A DNA stretch of 64,000 nucleotides from Varroa destructor (taxonomy: Eukaryota > Arthropoda > Arachnida > Mesostigmata > Varroidae): positions 24,132,782-24,196,781 of the forward strand of contig NW_019211454.1 of assembly GCF_002443255.2 (NCBI RefSeq), in the 5' to 3' direction. Below the pieces are notes generated by a model that was not told where the DNA came from, made no database searches, and saw only the letters and a list, made by a program, of their open reading frames with translations. This document shows, one piece after another, positions 25,671 through 38,418 of this stretch. Within the stretch, counting starts at the first letter, position 1, and each line of letters opens with the position of its first letter. Made by a program: the position numbers and the translations under genes.

Positions 25671-25706
25671 CCTGGCGGGCTCCGTCCGCCAGGGTTGAGT
25701 TTTTTT
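25671..25706 (+). other. Perfect GC hairpin followed by a T run
   Basis: CCTGGCGG and CCGCCAGG form a perfect 8-bp stem around a 7-base loop, followed six bases later by seven Ts. In bacteria this would be a rho-independent terminator. In this eukaryotic context it could be the 3' end of a short Pol III transcript, since Pol III stops at T runs. The 50 bases upstream are also GC-rich (from 25617). Confidence 0.45.
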
Positions 25707-25879
25707 CTGTTAGGTCAGATAGTGGGACTGAGGAGCTCTACGAAAGGAAAGAAGTTCAGCAATATATTCCGGAAGAGGCACCTGGTATTTCTCCTAAAAT
25801 TGAAACTATATTTGAGCGTGCGTTCCTAATCAAGAACGACTTTTTGCCTACCCAAGGCAGTAGTAGTAGAATAGGTTTG

Positions 25880-27000
25880 TTTCCATCAAAGTGGTACTAC
25901 CACTGCTACTGTAGTACGCAAACCTGCTTCTATTCCTGCTATTCGGATCGCCAAAGCCATTGCACTTTGTAACGCAGCCTTGGCCGTTATAGTCCGTCAT
26001 AGTGAGCTCTGCGCCACAGGCTGGAGCATGCGAAGGAGACTTTTACTGCTCGTGTTTAGGGGAGTCAGTTTGCTTCGAATTCTAGTACAGCAAGCAGTTG
26101 AGGGTTGTGGGAGACAGGCAAGATCCCAACCATGGAAACGGAGTATGCGGCAACCACCTTCGCTTTCGTTTATCGTAGTAAGAAATACGGTCTCCACCAC
26201 CCGATTGAAGGTTATTTTTCCATTTTGCTCTATCCCTGGCGTCCGTTGCCACCCCTACAGCCTAGCACAGTACCCGACCGGTCCAAGGAAACGGCAGCAG
26301 TACTAACAACCGCTTGCGCGACAGCCAGCCGTTGGCCGTCGACACAATAGTGAACTCAGGGCCACTGAGTACCCATGACGAGGAAATTTTCCAAATGATG
26401 TCCTTCTACTTCTACGGTCCTTCGCGCACTCGTCAGACCATTGGATTCTACGCCCGAAGTGCTCCCTGAAGGACTCTGGCTTAGTTCGGGACACCCCAGC
26501 TTTGTTCGTGAATCGACCATTTCTGTCCTGCGGCCACCGCCCCATCTCGACCACTGGCGGCCCGCATCAGAGCTAGTAGCCCCCGCTATTGTCGGGCTTG
26601 TGTCGACCTGCCGTTTGTAGACTCTAAGAAAACAGGTAACATCTCAAACACCGTAACGGACCGGCCTGGCTTTATAGCATGGTCGGCCACAGGGGGGCTA
26701 AAGGCCGCAACAAGGAATACATAAAGAAGAAAAGGGCAAAATGCAACGTACAATGAGCGCTGCTACTACCTCTATACAGCGTCGCAATGACTACCGTCTC
26801 TGTTTCAAATAGCCAGTTTCTTGGTTTAGTGTGAGCTCCAATATTTTGTAGTCCGACTAACGGCATGGCCACCAACCTATAACGCGACAGGGGAAGGATG
26901 CCGGGCCAGTAGAAGACAACAGTGGCTGCCAGGCTGGCACTGCATAGGCTAAGCAGGCTACTCAATGTTCAAGCTTGTTGTCTCTGCTGATTGTCCTCCT
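25880..27000. other. GC-richer island
   Basis: Balanced composition with overlapping frames on both strands (25980-26306 plus, 26303-26554 minus, 26672-26965 minus). None shows a recognisable domain. Imperfect triplets occur near 25858-25930. Confidence 0.4.
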
Positions 27001-28880
27001 TTCGCCGGTTTTTGTAATATAGGCATCCTGCTCACGCTCGATTCACTTCCACAATATCATGTATTACGCTAAGGATATCAACAAACGTTTCCGATTATTG
27101 GACAATGCGCAAGGCACGACTAACGTTGGCAACGTCCTTCAAAAAAATCTGGAAGGCGGGGGTTCACCAGAATTCCCATAAACAACCTTGAGTCGAATTT
27201 AACCGATGTCTTCTTGACAGTATAGGTCGCGTTACCACTGTAGGTTGTCTAGGATATTGGGTGTATATGTGCTGCACGTGTTGTGGCAGCTTTTTTACAA
27301 AACTCTGTGCTATATCGAGATGCTCAGTCAAACTGAGGACTACTCGTGTTACCAACACATTTAAAATGCAGTCATTCGGTGCTCAAAAAGGAGACGAGAT
27401 ATTATATGAAAGTTAATCAGCTACGTGCAATATATTAAATATACTTTTGCCGGATAACTCTCTTTATATAGACGTAGGGGCTAAGAATAGAGGGTTGATT
27501 GATACTTTGTTTTACGTTAATACTGATAGGTAAGCGGTCGTAAAAAATTAAACACCCTTTAAAATTCTCTTTGCACTCGATGAATGCTACCTTACCGGGA
27601 CGTGGCTAGCCACTTACATTGTCAACGATTTTATCCCAGACACAGAATGGCAGAGTAGTTATTCGCTCCCGTAATGGCCTATAATTTCGAACCACTCCCA
27701 TCCATTTATTTACTTGGAAGAAACTTTATTCAAGATTTAATTGCGATACGTAAGGGCAATAATTCGTGCCTATCCAAAGGATCATTAACGCACGTTGTTA
27801 ACTCCGACTCAGCACTAGTTCCCACTAGCCGCATAACCTTCCTTCTAGAAAAATTTGAACTCAGTCTGTAAACTCCAGTGAATGATGTTTAGTAAGGAAT
27901 AATTTTGCACCAGATTTTTTTTCCTTAGTTAATATTGCCATAAGGCTTGACTGTGGTACATGTCTTGACCACGTTTCATCGGACGTAAGCTGCTCACGAC
28001 AATCAGATCTCGAGCTTTTAACATCTTCGACCTGACAAACCGCTACGTTATTACTTGTTATCACGTGCATTCCCACATACGTAGAACCTCCCCCTCTCAT
28101 ATCTCGGTCGTTCTTAGAACCTTTAATACCGCGAATTACAAAAAATCCATTCATCTCTAACTACCGAGTCTTGAGGGCGACCATTTCTGGCCATTCATTA
28201 CTTGACGAATCTGATGATATACACTTCCGCGTAGGATTGCGCTATTTTTGAACTAGTACAGGCTGAAAAGGGAAGCCTAGGATTTGCAGTGGACCCCTCA
28301 ATTTAATATGTTGTGTTCAGACCTTGTTCGTGCAGTTTATAAGCATTTTATCATTAAAAATCCCTCCCAAAGGCATTTAGTATCATTCGCTAATATTTTA
28401 TAAAACTGTTATAAAAAACCTGAATAGTTTTTTACGCATGGCTTGAAATAGTTTGAAGTTTCTTAACTGGGTAATTATAAATTCCCAATTATGCTGACGC
28501 CATCAAGAGCCGCACCAACGCGCCCTCCTCATCATCACCTCGGCACTTTATACTGTCCCGATCGAAGGGAATAGATCCCAACATAGGCTTCTGCTCCTCT
28601 ACCTTCATTTTTTCTCTACTATCCCATAGAACCTGTTTTAGCTGTGAGACCTTGTGGCATCTGTAGGGCTAGCTGTGAAGGCAGCTGTGGCGACTTCTGC
28701 AAAACTTAGTAGAATTTTTTTGCTAGATGCTTTATAAACGCTTACATACAACTTTTCGTTCCCTATTTGTCCGCCCCTTGTTGCATTTTCAAAAGCTGCT
28801 ATGACTTCCATTTGCAAGGGAAAAATCCTAGTAAATCTTACTTAGCTGTTACACACCTATTATCACTACGTCCGTTCTTT
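27000..28880. other. Gene-less stretch
   Basis: Short frames only. A minus-strand frame at 27861-28154 contains TSDETW, which superficially resembles a mariner catalytic block but lacks supporting neighbours. The sequence from about 28480 to 29650 is pyrimidine-rich on the plus strand, suggesting a minus-strand transposon remnant around the endonuclease relic. Confidence 0.4.
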
Positions 28881-28881
28881 T

Positions 28882-29137
28882 TATACCGTCTTCGATTCTT
28901 TGGCGACACTTATAATTTGTTTATGACATGACGTAACGATTAGGCAATTAAAAGTCAACCGCTCAGGCGTTCTATTGATTTCTGCCCGACTTTTCAAGAG
29001 CGTCATCGGCCAGAGTGCGATGCCAGGTCCCATTTTATTTTTGCTCCGTGTAGGCCCTCCGGTGTTTACATGAAAAACAATAACATAGTTATCAGACCCG
29101 ATAATGCCATAATGCTGATTTAAACGCTCCCGATCTC
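28882..29137 (-). pseudogene. Non-LTR retrotransposon endonuclease relic
   Basis: A stop-free minus-strand frame of about 80 codons resembles the apurinic-type endonuclease of non-LTR retrotransposons, the domain that nicks the target DNA. Visible pieces are NTGGPTRSKN, matching the YSGG...RSKN segment of that domain, followed at once by KMGPGIALWP, matching the G-V-G-I-A-L strand. About fifteen residues on, NRTPERLTFNCLIV matches the I-S-E-R-L strand that leads to the Y-A-P-T motif. The YAPT motif itself is lost and a stop follows. Flanking minus-strand sequence is likely the same element but is too decayed to place. The clade is not determined. Recognition is by pattern of short blocks, so confidence is moderate. 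Confidence 0.5.
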
Positions 29138-29139
29138 AC

Positions 29140-32100
29140 CTTAGTGTCCCGGCATCGCTAATCCTATGTAAGTACTGGGTATAGATCGACAATTCTATTT
29201 TCCATCAATTCATTGCAATTTCTCTGGACAAACCAGATCGCTCGACTGATCCCCAGATAATCCTATGGTTTCTGTCGTTTTCCACCCAGGTTCTGTATTC
29301 TTCAAAATATTTATCTGTGAATCTCTAGTCATTTCTGATTTTATTGTGTAGTGGTTCGGAAGGTGACCATGGTTATCGAATTCAGCAACCCTGACTTTTA
29401 TGAAACTCTATTTTACGTGCCAGATTCAAAATTTCAGAATCCGTGCCTCCCCTGTTTTTATGCTTTTTTGGAATCTCTGAGCTCCATATACTCCGGCTCC
29501 GTTTCTTAGCTTATCAATCAATCCAGCAACATCATCATTGCATCAGTCTTTGTGTTGTGCCTTGTCGACTTACTTTTCACGCGTTGCGTCATCACTTACT
29601 TTTCCCTAGTTCAATTCCTGGCATTAGTTGCTACGCCACTATGTAAAACTTTTTTCTGATTGCTTTTGTCTTGCCCCGTTGTGCAAGATCTCAGTCTACA
29701 AACATCTTCTCCATGGCATTTCAGTATAAACATTTACGCATTTCGGGTAGCTACGTAATGAATTCGAATACCTTTCTGTCCTTTAAGGCAGGACATATTA
29801 CATCTAAGACGACTGAGCTTTCTGAACTGAAGATGATATTTTGGGTGAAAATCCTATTGACGGTCAAAGTGTAGCGAAATGTCTTTACGAAAAAAGGTCT
29901 ACATTAATTAGATTGACTCATCTCAACTTTAATAGGGTTGTAATAGTATATAGAAGCCAGTTTCGGGTGATTGAAACATTGTATTTTAATAATATGTTCA
30001 ACAAGTTGGCTTTTTTGTTTGCCGTAGATTGATCAGCGAAATACCGTCTATTCTTCCGTACAGGGTTGGTAGCAAATGGTGCTGGATGCCAGCAATCGGT
30101 AAAACTGAATGGGCTTTAAAAGGAAAAGGGAACCACATGTTGGTTTTTATCCGCTTCGTATGACCTTTGCATAGGATCCACTAGCTAAGCATCTGTATAT
30201 ATGCGCGTATTTCTTTCGTGGAATACACATACCCCATGGATCTGCATCGGTCCTAAAAAGATTATTTGTGTGGGCCGATTCCGAGAAATGTACTCTACTC
30301 ACGCAGCTAAACACACATTGACGAATACGAAAACTTGATAAACACTGAAGCCAAAACCGGAATCCTCAATCATGTTTGGACATCCCTATGCCAAGGCAGG
30401 AAAAAGGATCGAACAAATGAAGATCAAAACTGGAAAAAAGTATTGACAGTGGAATAAAATGTAATTACTTACGCCTTTTTTTCAGATGATGACTGCCTTC
30501 TGTTTTTTGTCCCAGATGCCTCAGTGGTATTAATATCATTAAAGTGGTTCATGCTTGAGCTTCAATATATGATGTACAGACCGATAGTTGTTTGAATCAA
30601 GTTCGATGTAGGAGCATCATCCGCGCACGGCAGGTCGGGTACAGAGCCGGGATAAAAGTCGTCTCTGTAATAAGTTATTTCTCAAATTCAATCTCCTGTC
30701 ATCATCTAAAGTCACTTCATTTTTTATCTTTAGTGCCTTTGTTTCTTCGTATTATATCAGTCAATATATATATATATATATATATCTAACAGTGAATTTC
30801 TTATATTTATATAGTTGAGAGTCATGTTTGATAAAATACACTTAATAATTGCTCACAGATGTTTACCATGACCTTGAGTTTGAAACTGTTTGGCACTTTT
30901 CAGGAACATTTTATCCAAGTATCTTTACATACTATTTTATGCTAAGGTATATTGAAAGGATTAGACAGTTGTGAGTTAAAAGCCACTGATGGAATAGTAC
31001 TTCGCATGTTACGACAGGATAATATTTCCGTTTTTATTATTATATGAAAAATAGTCCCATTGCTTGATGCTACATATGACATATAGAAATTGATTGGAAG
31101 CAATATAGCATTTTTACTGAATGTCAGGGTTGACTGAATGCCAATATATGCAGTCGTATGGAGTCTATTAAAGCGGTTAGCAGCCACAAAACTCTGATAT
31201 CTTTAACAAATATCGTCGATGATATTGCTAAGGTAATCGACACATGGCAATACTTTAGCCTTATTTCATTAGGTCACGCCTGATGTACAACACACACAGA
31301 TCTTTGCGGAAAAATTCATTTTATGTCAATGCAGAATTTTATGGCCCCTATCAACACGCCGCGATTCGCAATATTAGACATAAAACTTACAAACACTGCT
31401 GCATGCCGATACTCACTTACGGAGAAATACAATTCTGTTGAAGCCAACCTCTCTTTCGGTAAGCCATAGCAAGACGGTCCATGAAATCCATGAGTCAGTA
31501 TACATGCATACATTTCATCCACAATAATATCTCTATTGTGTGATTTGCCGATAGTTTTTTTTTTCTTTTTTTCAGAAAACTCTGAGGATTAATCTCAAAC
31601 AGTTATAGGACAGTAGATTCTAGTAAACGAGACTAAAGGCTACTTTCATCTAGCACAAAGGGAAAGGTTGCTTTCGCCGAAGCAATAGTCAAAATGATAA
31701 CCTTGGTGGAGTTTCTTGATACTCAATTGGGCACTTCTCATCGTATCGCGACAAAGAGATCTTACGTTATTTCCGATTTTTCATAAATCGGAAGTTATAA
31801 GCATTAATTAAAGGCAAAGCACTTTTGAAACGTAACACATTTTTTTAAAGTACTCCAACTATTAATGATCAAGTAGTCCTTAGATTGATTCGTTCGTTTC
31901 CATGGCGTTGCGTTCAGGTTCTCTGATAACATTCAGAATTAGCTAAAGTGGGCTAAAAGATTCACTTGCAGCCAAATAGACTTACGGAGACAGGGACATT
32001 CGGTAGATAATTTAATCGACCGGTAAGCGCGGAAATGTTTATGAATACTTTAGGCGAACACGTATAGTGCTTCTCTATTAGCTAAGGGAAATGGTTTGGT

Positions 32101-32450
32101 CATGGGCGGCCGTGGCAGAAATAATGTTAAAACAAACGTATGCTGCTATTTTCGTGCATGGTATCAGTCACTTGAAAACATATACACAAAATAGGTAGAT
32201 TTTAAATATCAAATCGGTAAAAGAGTTGCTATACAACGAAAAACGAGAAATTTATTTATTTATTTTTTTTTTTTAATGTGATTTAAAGGTCTATATTTGA
32301 TTTCTAATATTCCATGCCGAACACAAACATTAAGAATTGTGCAAGTAGTGCATTTTCTATTGGTTACTTTTCATCATTTATTGGCCTTGTGTGTGTGATT
32401 CCATGAAAGGAAAGCCAATTCTTCTCCCGACACTCGATCATGTCAAGGCT
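29140..32450. other. AT-rich stretch
   Basis: No gene recognised. It contains the TA tract at 30763 and T runs near 31555 and 32255-32275. Frames such as 30942-31187 and 31316-31522 on the minus strand have no domain signature. Confidence 0.45.
30763..30786. repeat. (TA)n microsatellite
   Basis: About 12 TA units. Confidence 0.95.
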
Positions 32451-33500
32451 ATATTATACACTATGTGTTAAACAGCTCAAGACAGGAGAGTAGTGGTGAT
32501 AAGCGCACAACTGCGTGAACAATAGCTATTATACACACATAATAGAAACATTTGCGTTGCATCTGCTTGACTGAGAAGCAGGCTGGCCACAGCACACGTC
32601 GTAAACCCCACGCCTCCGTTTTGCTCTCCTGTATGAAAACGTTTAATATCAGTAGAACTAGCAATGGCAGCAGAAACAACGGCAGATGTGGTAGTTTTAG
32701 CAGTCGATGAACGGCTGCTGATAGGCCAGCCTGCCGGCCATATGTTGCAAATGAAATATCGTAGCAGCAGTGCTAACGAAGCAACGATGTGGTTGCTAGA
32801 GTAAACGGCCCGCCAGCACCCAGCCTGCTCGGGCGTCGGTTTAACCACTCAACGACTGCAGTATGCCAGTCTTTTTCTAGTCTTTCAGATCGACGATAAG
32901 AGATGCCTTAGTTTACTGGCAGGTAGACCCTTCGCGAGAGATACGGTATTGCACACAAGCTTACATATACACACAAGCATACGTATAGAAAGCTCCTTCA
33001 ACTGTGAGAGGCTGATTCACGTAGCGGCGATGAACGATGGGCTGGCTAGCCGATATCGTATCGGTTAAACGGCCTCGAAACTCCGAAAGCTCCGGTGAGT
33101 GCTTCAGTCCGAAGGAACCCGTCAAAGGCAAGCAGGCTGGCAGGCCGACGAACGGCGTCGGCGCTGATGGTGGCGAGCGTAATTCAGTAAGATACGTAAG
33201 TGGTATTTCACTTTGTGGTTGGATTGACTCAGCGTGGCAGCAAGCAAACGAGGAGGCCTTGGCTGAGAGACTCGGCAGGCCCACGCTGATCATATACTAC
33301 AGCCAGCGTTATGATCCACTACTTCATTCCTAATCATTCGCTATTGGCTCGATCTAACGGACAAGCCAAGCGTCGTAGCAGTCGAATAATCCTGTACGTT
33401 ATGTATTTTCATACGCGGACAGTGGATTGTTCGTTGGAAAATACGGCTTATGCCTCCGCGACGACAGTCGTTGTCCTACTGCCATCTCAGGAGTGCGATA
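32450..33500. other. GC-richer island
   Basis: Balanced composition with many overlapping frames on both strands, for example 33037-33333 plus (98 codons) against 32961-33293 minus (110 codons). A textbook splice-donor sequence GTAAGTGG follows GATAC near 33197, so an untranslated or coding exon is possible. No domain recognised. Confidence 0.35.
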
Positions 33501-34860
33501 CAAATGTGTGAAAGACAGGATATTAAAAAATGAGAGAAAAGATATTTCGAATTTTCACGGTTTCGGCTGGGCATTAAGCTAGGTCCTACACGGTGTATTG
33601 CTCTGTTATGTTACGGTGCTGTATTACGAAAAAAAAGCTAATATTTGATATAAACTCGCTACTTGTATTGACGATTTATTACAGAAGCATAACGGATGCA
33701 GGTGTACCTCTAACTGACAGACGTATGCACATCAGTCAGTTAAGGTAAACAGTAAGTAGAACAGATAGTACAAGGTCGATAAAATATTCCATGCGGTGCA
33801 ATAGATTTATTTAGAATGGTTTAGGTAGTGAGGAAATATGCTGGCATACGGACTGAGGATGCGCATGTATTTATGACCTACTCCTCCATGCTGACTACTC
33901 TATCATACGTGTCTTCGTCAGTATTTCATCATACATTTTTATTATCATACATTTGTACATCTAAAAGCTCTGATCGTTTTATATATATGTACATGTTCCT
34001 TCGGAAAAACGGTGAGCTCGGTATTGAAGTCGGATCTTTGTATAGTTCGTTTCAGAGATCCCATAATCAGCAACACTGTGACAAATTTGAATAATATGAC
34101 ATTCGTCAAATGCAATTTTACGAATGGGAAGAGAATTGCCCTTGGAACTGTCATGTATTTTTGAAAAATCGTCAAGTCCATGCCTGCCGACAATGAGGGC
34201 CAAAAAGAAGGGTATGCAATGTGTCAAATGTCGTAGACATATCTACTCCTGCTTGAGTTGTGTAAACTGATTTCGAAGGCAGACCCTTGTGAAAATGCTC
34301 ACACACGATAATGCATGTAATATGGTTTTCTCACAATTTGCAGTGTGCAGATATAGCTTTGCGATAGGTACTTCATTGTGACCACGATGGCTCATCTCCA
34401 GATGCTGTTTTGGACCGGTTACTCAGATTTTGCTCAAATGAGGAGCGAATAAGTTAGATCGTCGCTGACAGCAGATGCCCTTTTGAGATCCAACCAACGA
34501 AGATTACTATCTAATTGAATACAATATATTATACTGTATAATATTATGTGGAAGAATTAGTTTGATAGTAGTTGTGATATTTTCTAAACAAAGGGCATTG
34601 CAGCAAACAGAACCCGTGTAGCTTTGTTAATCCTACTAAATATACCAAACTTATTTTACCGTAGGCAAATCAGTGAGACGTTCTTCTGCTAATTGTCATA
34701 ACTCTACATATTAGGTATGATTTTTTTTAAACTTGAGAGTAAACTTTTTAACTAGCTAGAAAGAAAAAAAATCTGATCTTTCTGCTGAGACGATGCACCG
34801 TCGATCTGATTGTTGCAGAAGCGGATACACTGTAGCGTAAGGTGTAAGTGATGAACGATG
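33500..34860. other. AT-rich stretch with no recognisable features
   Basis: Only short frames without domain signatures. Confidence 0.45.
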
Positions 34861-34869
34861 TATCGACAT

Positions 34870-35790
34870 ACTGTTGGATCGTTTTGGCTTTTAGCGAGAT
34901 GAACAACCGTGAGTGAAGCAAGGTCGTTAATAAGGAATTTTCTGGTCCTATTAGATATTCAGGGCCGATCGTACCTTGTACTTAAACGTAAACGGCCGAG
35001 TATGAAAAGCAGCTCCTTTAACTTACTATCTACCAGCCCTTTAAGCATTCTCGCAACTCGGTTCCATGGACAACTCTCGGATGGAGCCCATGGCGACAGG
35101 GGCTTCGTTGGCCGCATGGGCGGTGATGATGGTGGTAGTGGTGTTTATATCTACCCGTTTAGTCGATAGAGTCAATACGGAATGTGGCCAAATGGGATGT
35201 GTGGGCCCCAGAGTGCGTGTTGGTCGGTGTGTCAACGTGTCTGCGTGCCCAAAGTAGCGCACGGTGAGATCTGCCGCTGCCAGGCTAAACTGCGACTTCA
35301 CTGCTGCAAGCTAGCTACGGGAATAAAGAGAAGTGAAGAATAGAAGAGAGGGCGAACGGTGCTGTAGGAGAATAGATCATGCAAGCTACCTGCAGCTTAC
35401 TTGTGCTTCGCGCGCTCGGACTAGCAGCAATGAGGCAGAATGGCTGAAGAAACTTGGTCCGGGCGATGCCGTGACCGTCCCAACAACCAACAACACGAAA
35501 GGGAGAAGCCTTTAAGGAAACCGAGTTGCCCGACGGTAAGCACCAACCGCTCATCGAAACCGCAGTCGAGATTTTAGGGCCGTACAGGAAAATGCATGGA
35601 AGCGCAGGAGTAAGGGTAGCGTTTGCTTTCACATTGTTGTTGCCATTGCCACCTCTTAAACAGTCACTAGATACAGTTAGTTTAATACAACCAGTATACG
35701 AAGACACATCGATTGGTTCTTTTACCCCACGGTTTCTCGGATGCTCAATCGGCTGTTCCGGAGTATCTAAAGCAATGTACTACTAACTAC
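34870..35790. other. GC-richer island
   Basis: Balanced composition with triplet-rich stretches (GGTGATGATGGTGGTAGTGG near 35127) and overlapping frames on both strands. The one frame singled out is the small cysteine-bearing frame at 35066-35257. Confidence 0.4.
35066..35257 (+). CDS. Small ORF with membrane/signal segment and four cysteines
   Basis: Sixty-three codons starting at an ATG in a good context (CCATGG). Residues 14-29 form a hydrophobic segment (SLAAWAVMMVVVVFIS) that could act as a late signal peptide or anchor. The C-terminal part has four cysteines at 40, 45, 55 and 61 with basic residues between, as in small secreted disulphide-bonded peptides. The hydrophobic part is encoded by an imperfect GTG/ATG-type triplet tract and an 86-codon minus-strand frame overlaps, so it may be fortuitous. 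No family is recognised. Confidence 0.15.
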   Translation: MDNSRMEPMATGASLAAWAVMMVVVVFISTRLVDRVNTECGQMGCVGPRVRVGRCVNVSACPK

Positions 35791-36060
35791 AAAATCGTGA
35801 GCTTCCTTCGTTTATTACAGCCATCTCCATAATCCCGAACCGTTGGATATACACTGATACTACTGAATTTTATAATGTAAAGCTAGCAAGTACAAGGAGT
35901 GCCTAAAATATGCTTTTGGTTTGATACATTACTAGAACTATAGTCAAACATATTAAAGATATTCATCGCTATATATACATATAATTCATGGTGTTGAGAG
36001 GCCACTCATTTCTGCAAAATAATGCCCCACGTTACGTACGCCTGGAGCCAGCAGTTCTAT

Positions 36061-36081
36061 TATACAGGGCGAGTCAAAAGT
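36061..36081 (+). repeat. TIR-like end of a Tc1/mariner-type element
   Basis: TATACAGGGCGAGTCAAAAG begins with TA followed by CAGGG(C/T)GAGTCAAAA, the shape of terminal repeats in many animal Tc1/mariner-related elements and MITEs. No inverted partner was found downstream, so it is one end of a broken element or chance. Confidence 0.3.
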
Positions 36082-38268
36082 GTTTAGCTAGTTTATAAAG
36101 AAATTTTTTAACAATTGCGCATCTGTATAAATAATAACATATACGCAAATTGTTGAAATAAACATTGGACTTACCTGTACGACACATTTGTTGTAGAAGC
36201 ACCCTAATACTATCCCCATAATTTTTATACCACTGTACTGCAAGGATATTACAGAGCTAATTATAGTGTAGTTGTATATTTTGAAGGCACAATTGGCTAT
36301 AGTTTAATCATCTTATCCAGCTGATGGACAATGCCTTGTCGTATCTCATGAATATACTACATATGGGTTCGCGCATTTTTAAAAAGGACTATTTTCGTTC
36401 CTTTGAAATTCGGTGATAACAAGTCTGCGAACAAAACACAGCGGTGAGAATCTCTCCTGAAAGGCCTCGTCGAACATGTCGTATGTAATGCATCAAACTG
36501 CGTGATCCTTATTTCAGTAGATCTCAAAAGAAGATTCCTAGCTATTTGGCCCAACTTATCGTCCGTGTTATCCTGTGTCACGGTTTTAGCTGTTGCATTG
36601 TAGTCATGAATTAATGCTATGGCATTTTAACATAAAATTATGAGACTATGATGAGTATTGAGAGAATATAATGAGAATAAGTATGTTATTATTATAGTTG
36701 TGTTGCAACAATTTGCGTTTCTTCTGCAAATTGCACAAGTGTGAGATCGAGACTCTCCATCCATCAAGTGACTTGTGCGTTACTACACGTCTGGTTTTTG
36801 CAAGATACGAGATTACTCAACGCAACGTCCTTGATACTTTTTTGCTTCACGTTATCTAGATATGAAGCTCAATACGTTAGTGTGGTCTGTTTTTTAGGTT
36901 GTGTATAATCACATGCCCACCAAATTTGCGCATCAAATAAGGCTACTCTAAACGGGAAGTCTTGATGATTTGATCATTTGGCTACAGTAGATAGATAAGG
37001 CGTTTTGCATCCGTTTAACAAAATCTGTTTAGCTTTTACATGTTTCTATTAAACCATTGCTCATACCCAATGTATACGGAAGCGCGAGGACACTAGGCAA
37101 TGGAAAGGTATCCAGTCTACGCTCTTTCGCAAGTAATAATACCATTCATTCTATCAATACACGAGCTGAATTCAACAAAGATCTACCATTAGCTAGTTAA
37201 TCAGAAGCACGGCTTTTTCCGTCAGATTGATGTGTATGTGCTCAGTCCGTTTGAAGGATGTTTCCATTGAATCGGAAAACCATTGAAAGCGTTGTTTGTA
37301 AAGTATGCTGGCAAAAGCAAATGTACTTCGGCGTGATCAAGTTTATTGCTCTACTTTTTTTTTCAGAAAGTTCGCAATAACAAACATGGCGAGCTAGGCA
37401 ACTTGTTTTTTGTTACCCTACGGCGCCTACATGTAGTGGCCTTCTTTTGTCGAACAGCTACAAAAACTGATATGAAATATAATCTCAATACGTGATTGCC
37501 AGCTAAGCTTCTTCAAACAATTATTACTTGTAACTACCTGCTGATTGTAGCTTTGATACAGATAGTTTTAGAAGTCAAGTTGCCGTTGGCCTGAGGATTA
37601 TTTCGCTCTCGTTTTGTTTGACTAACTATAGTAAGCACATATTATGCAAACGCGCTGAATACCAATTTTACACATTTTTTGATAGTTGTAGGTTAGCTAT
37701 AGCTACCTATTTAGGCCAATAGCCTCGTTGATCAATATTACGAAGCAAGCTACCCGTTGAAGACTGTATTTCATTATAGTTAAGTCAGTTAATTTTACTG
37801 CTATATAAATAAATAAAACTACATTTGAGGTAGGGCAACTCTGTATGTAGCATCTTTTTTCCATCTCTGCCTCGGCTAAAAGTAAACGTTTGGAAACACT
37901 TTTTCCAGCGTTCTAGTAACTTTTGAACAACCTATACCTATTGGTCGCGTTCCCATTCGGAATTTTTCTCCTTTTGGAAAATCGATAAATGCTTGCCCAA
38001 AAATTGCCCTCTTTAGGTCATAGACAGCCCCGTAATCACATGATCTTTGATTAGAAGAGTAAGGGCGTTGAAGTCACTGCGGGATATTTCTTTGCTGAGT
38101 ACAGGCAGTGATTGAAGCGTGGCAATAGGTAACTAAACTCTCCGCGTGCTTCAGAATGCCCTGTTAATGGTCCGTGGGTTTCTTGAAGAACTCGATATAA
38201 TGGGGTATTCGTCTTTTATATTTTTAGTATTTTGGGTTGTAATTATGTAACACGTTACATGTGAAATG

Positions 38269-38418
38269 TCAGTTATATCTGACAGAGCTATTAGACTCCT
38301 GAGACTGTTCTTGTGTCTCCTCGGCTGCAACGATGCCTTCTTGTTCCTCGGATCCAGACATTCGAAGAGGCACTTCTTCACTGGTCTTCAACACTTTAAT
38401 ATCCTGTTCTTGACACAT
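38269..38418 (-). CDS. Short acidic Glu/Gln/Ser-rich frame
   Basis: Forty-nine codons beginning MCQEQDIKVLKTSEE and continuing with a strongly acidic Glu/Gln/Ser stretch to a stop. This composition is unlike chance translation of AT-rich DNA. Such acidic tails occur in many proteins, including transposon gag/ORF1 proteins, so no function is assigned. No flanking exon was found. Confidence 0.12.
   Translation of the reverse strand: MCQEQDIKVLKTSEEVPLRMSGSEEQEGIVAAEETQEQSQESNSSVRYN

Noticed and set aside
27861..28154. TSDETW in a minus-strand frame, resembling the first catalytic block of a mariner transposase
   Set aside because: The expected upstream VPHEL and downstream WWD and HDN blocks are absent on that strand; probably chance.
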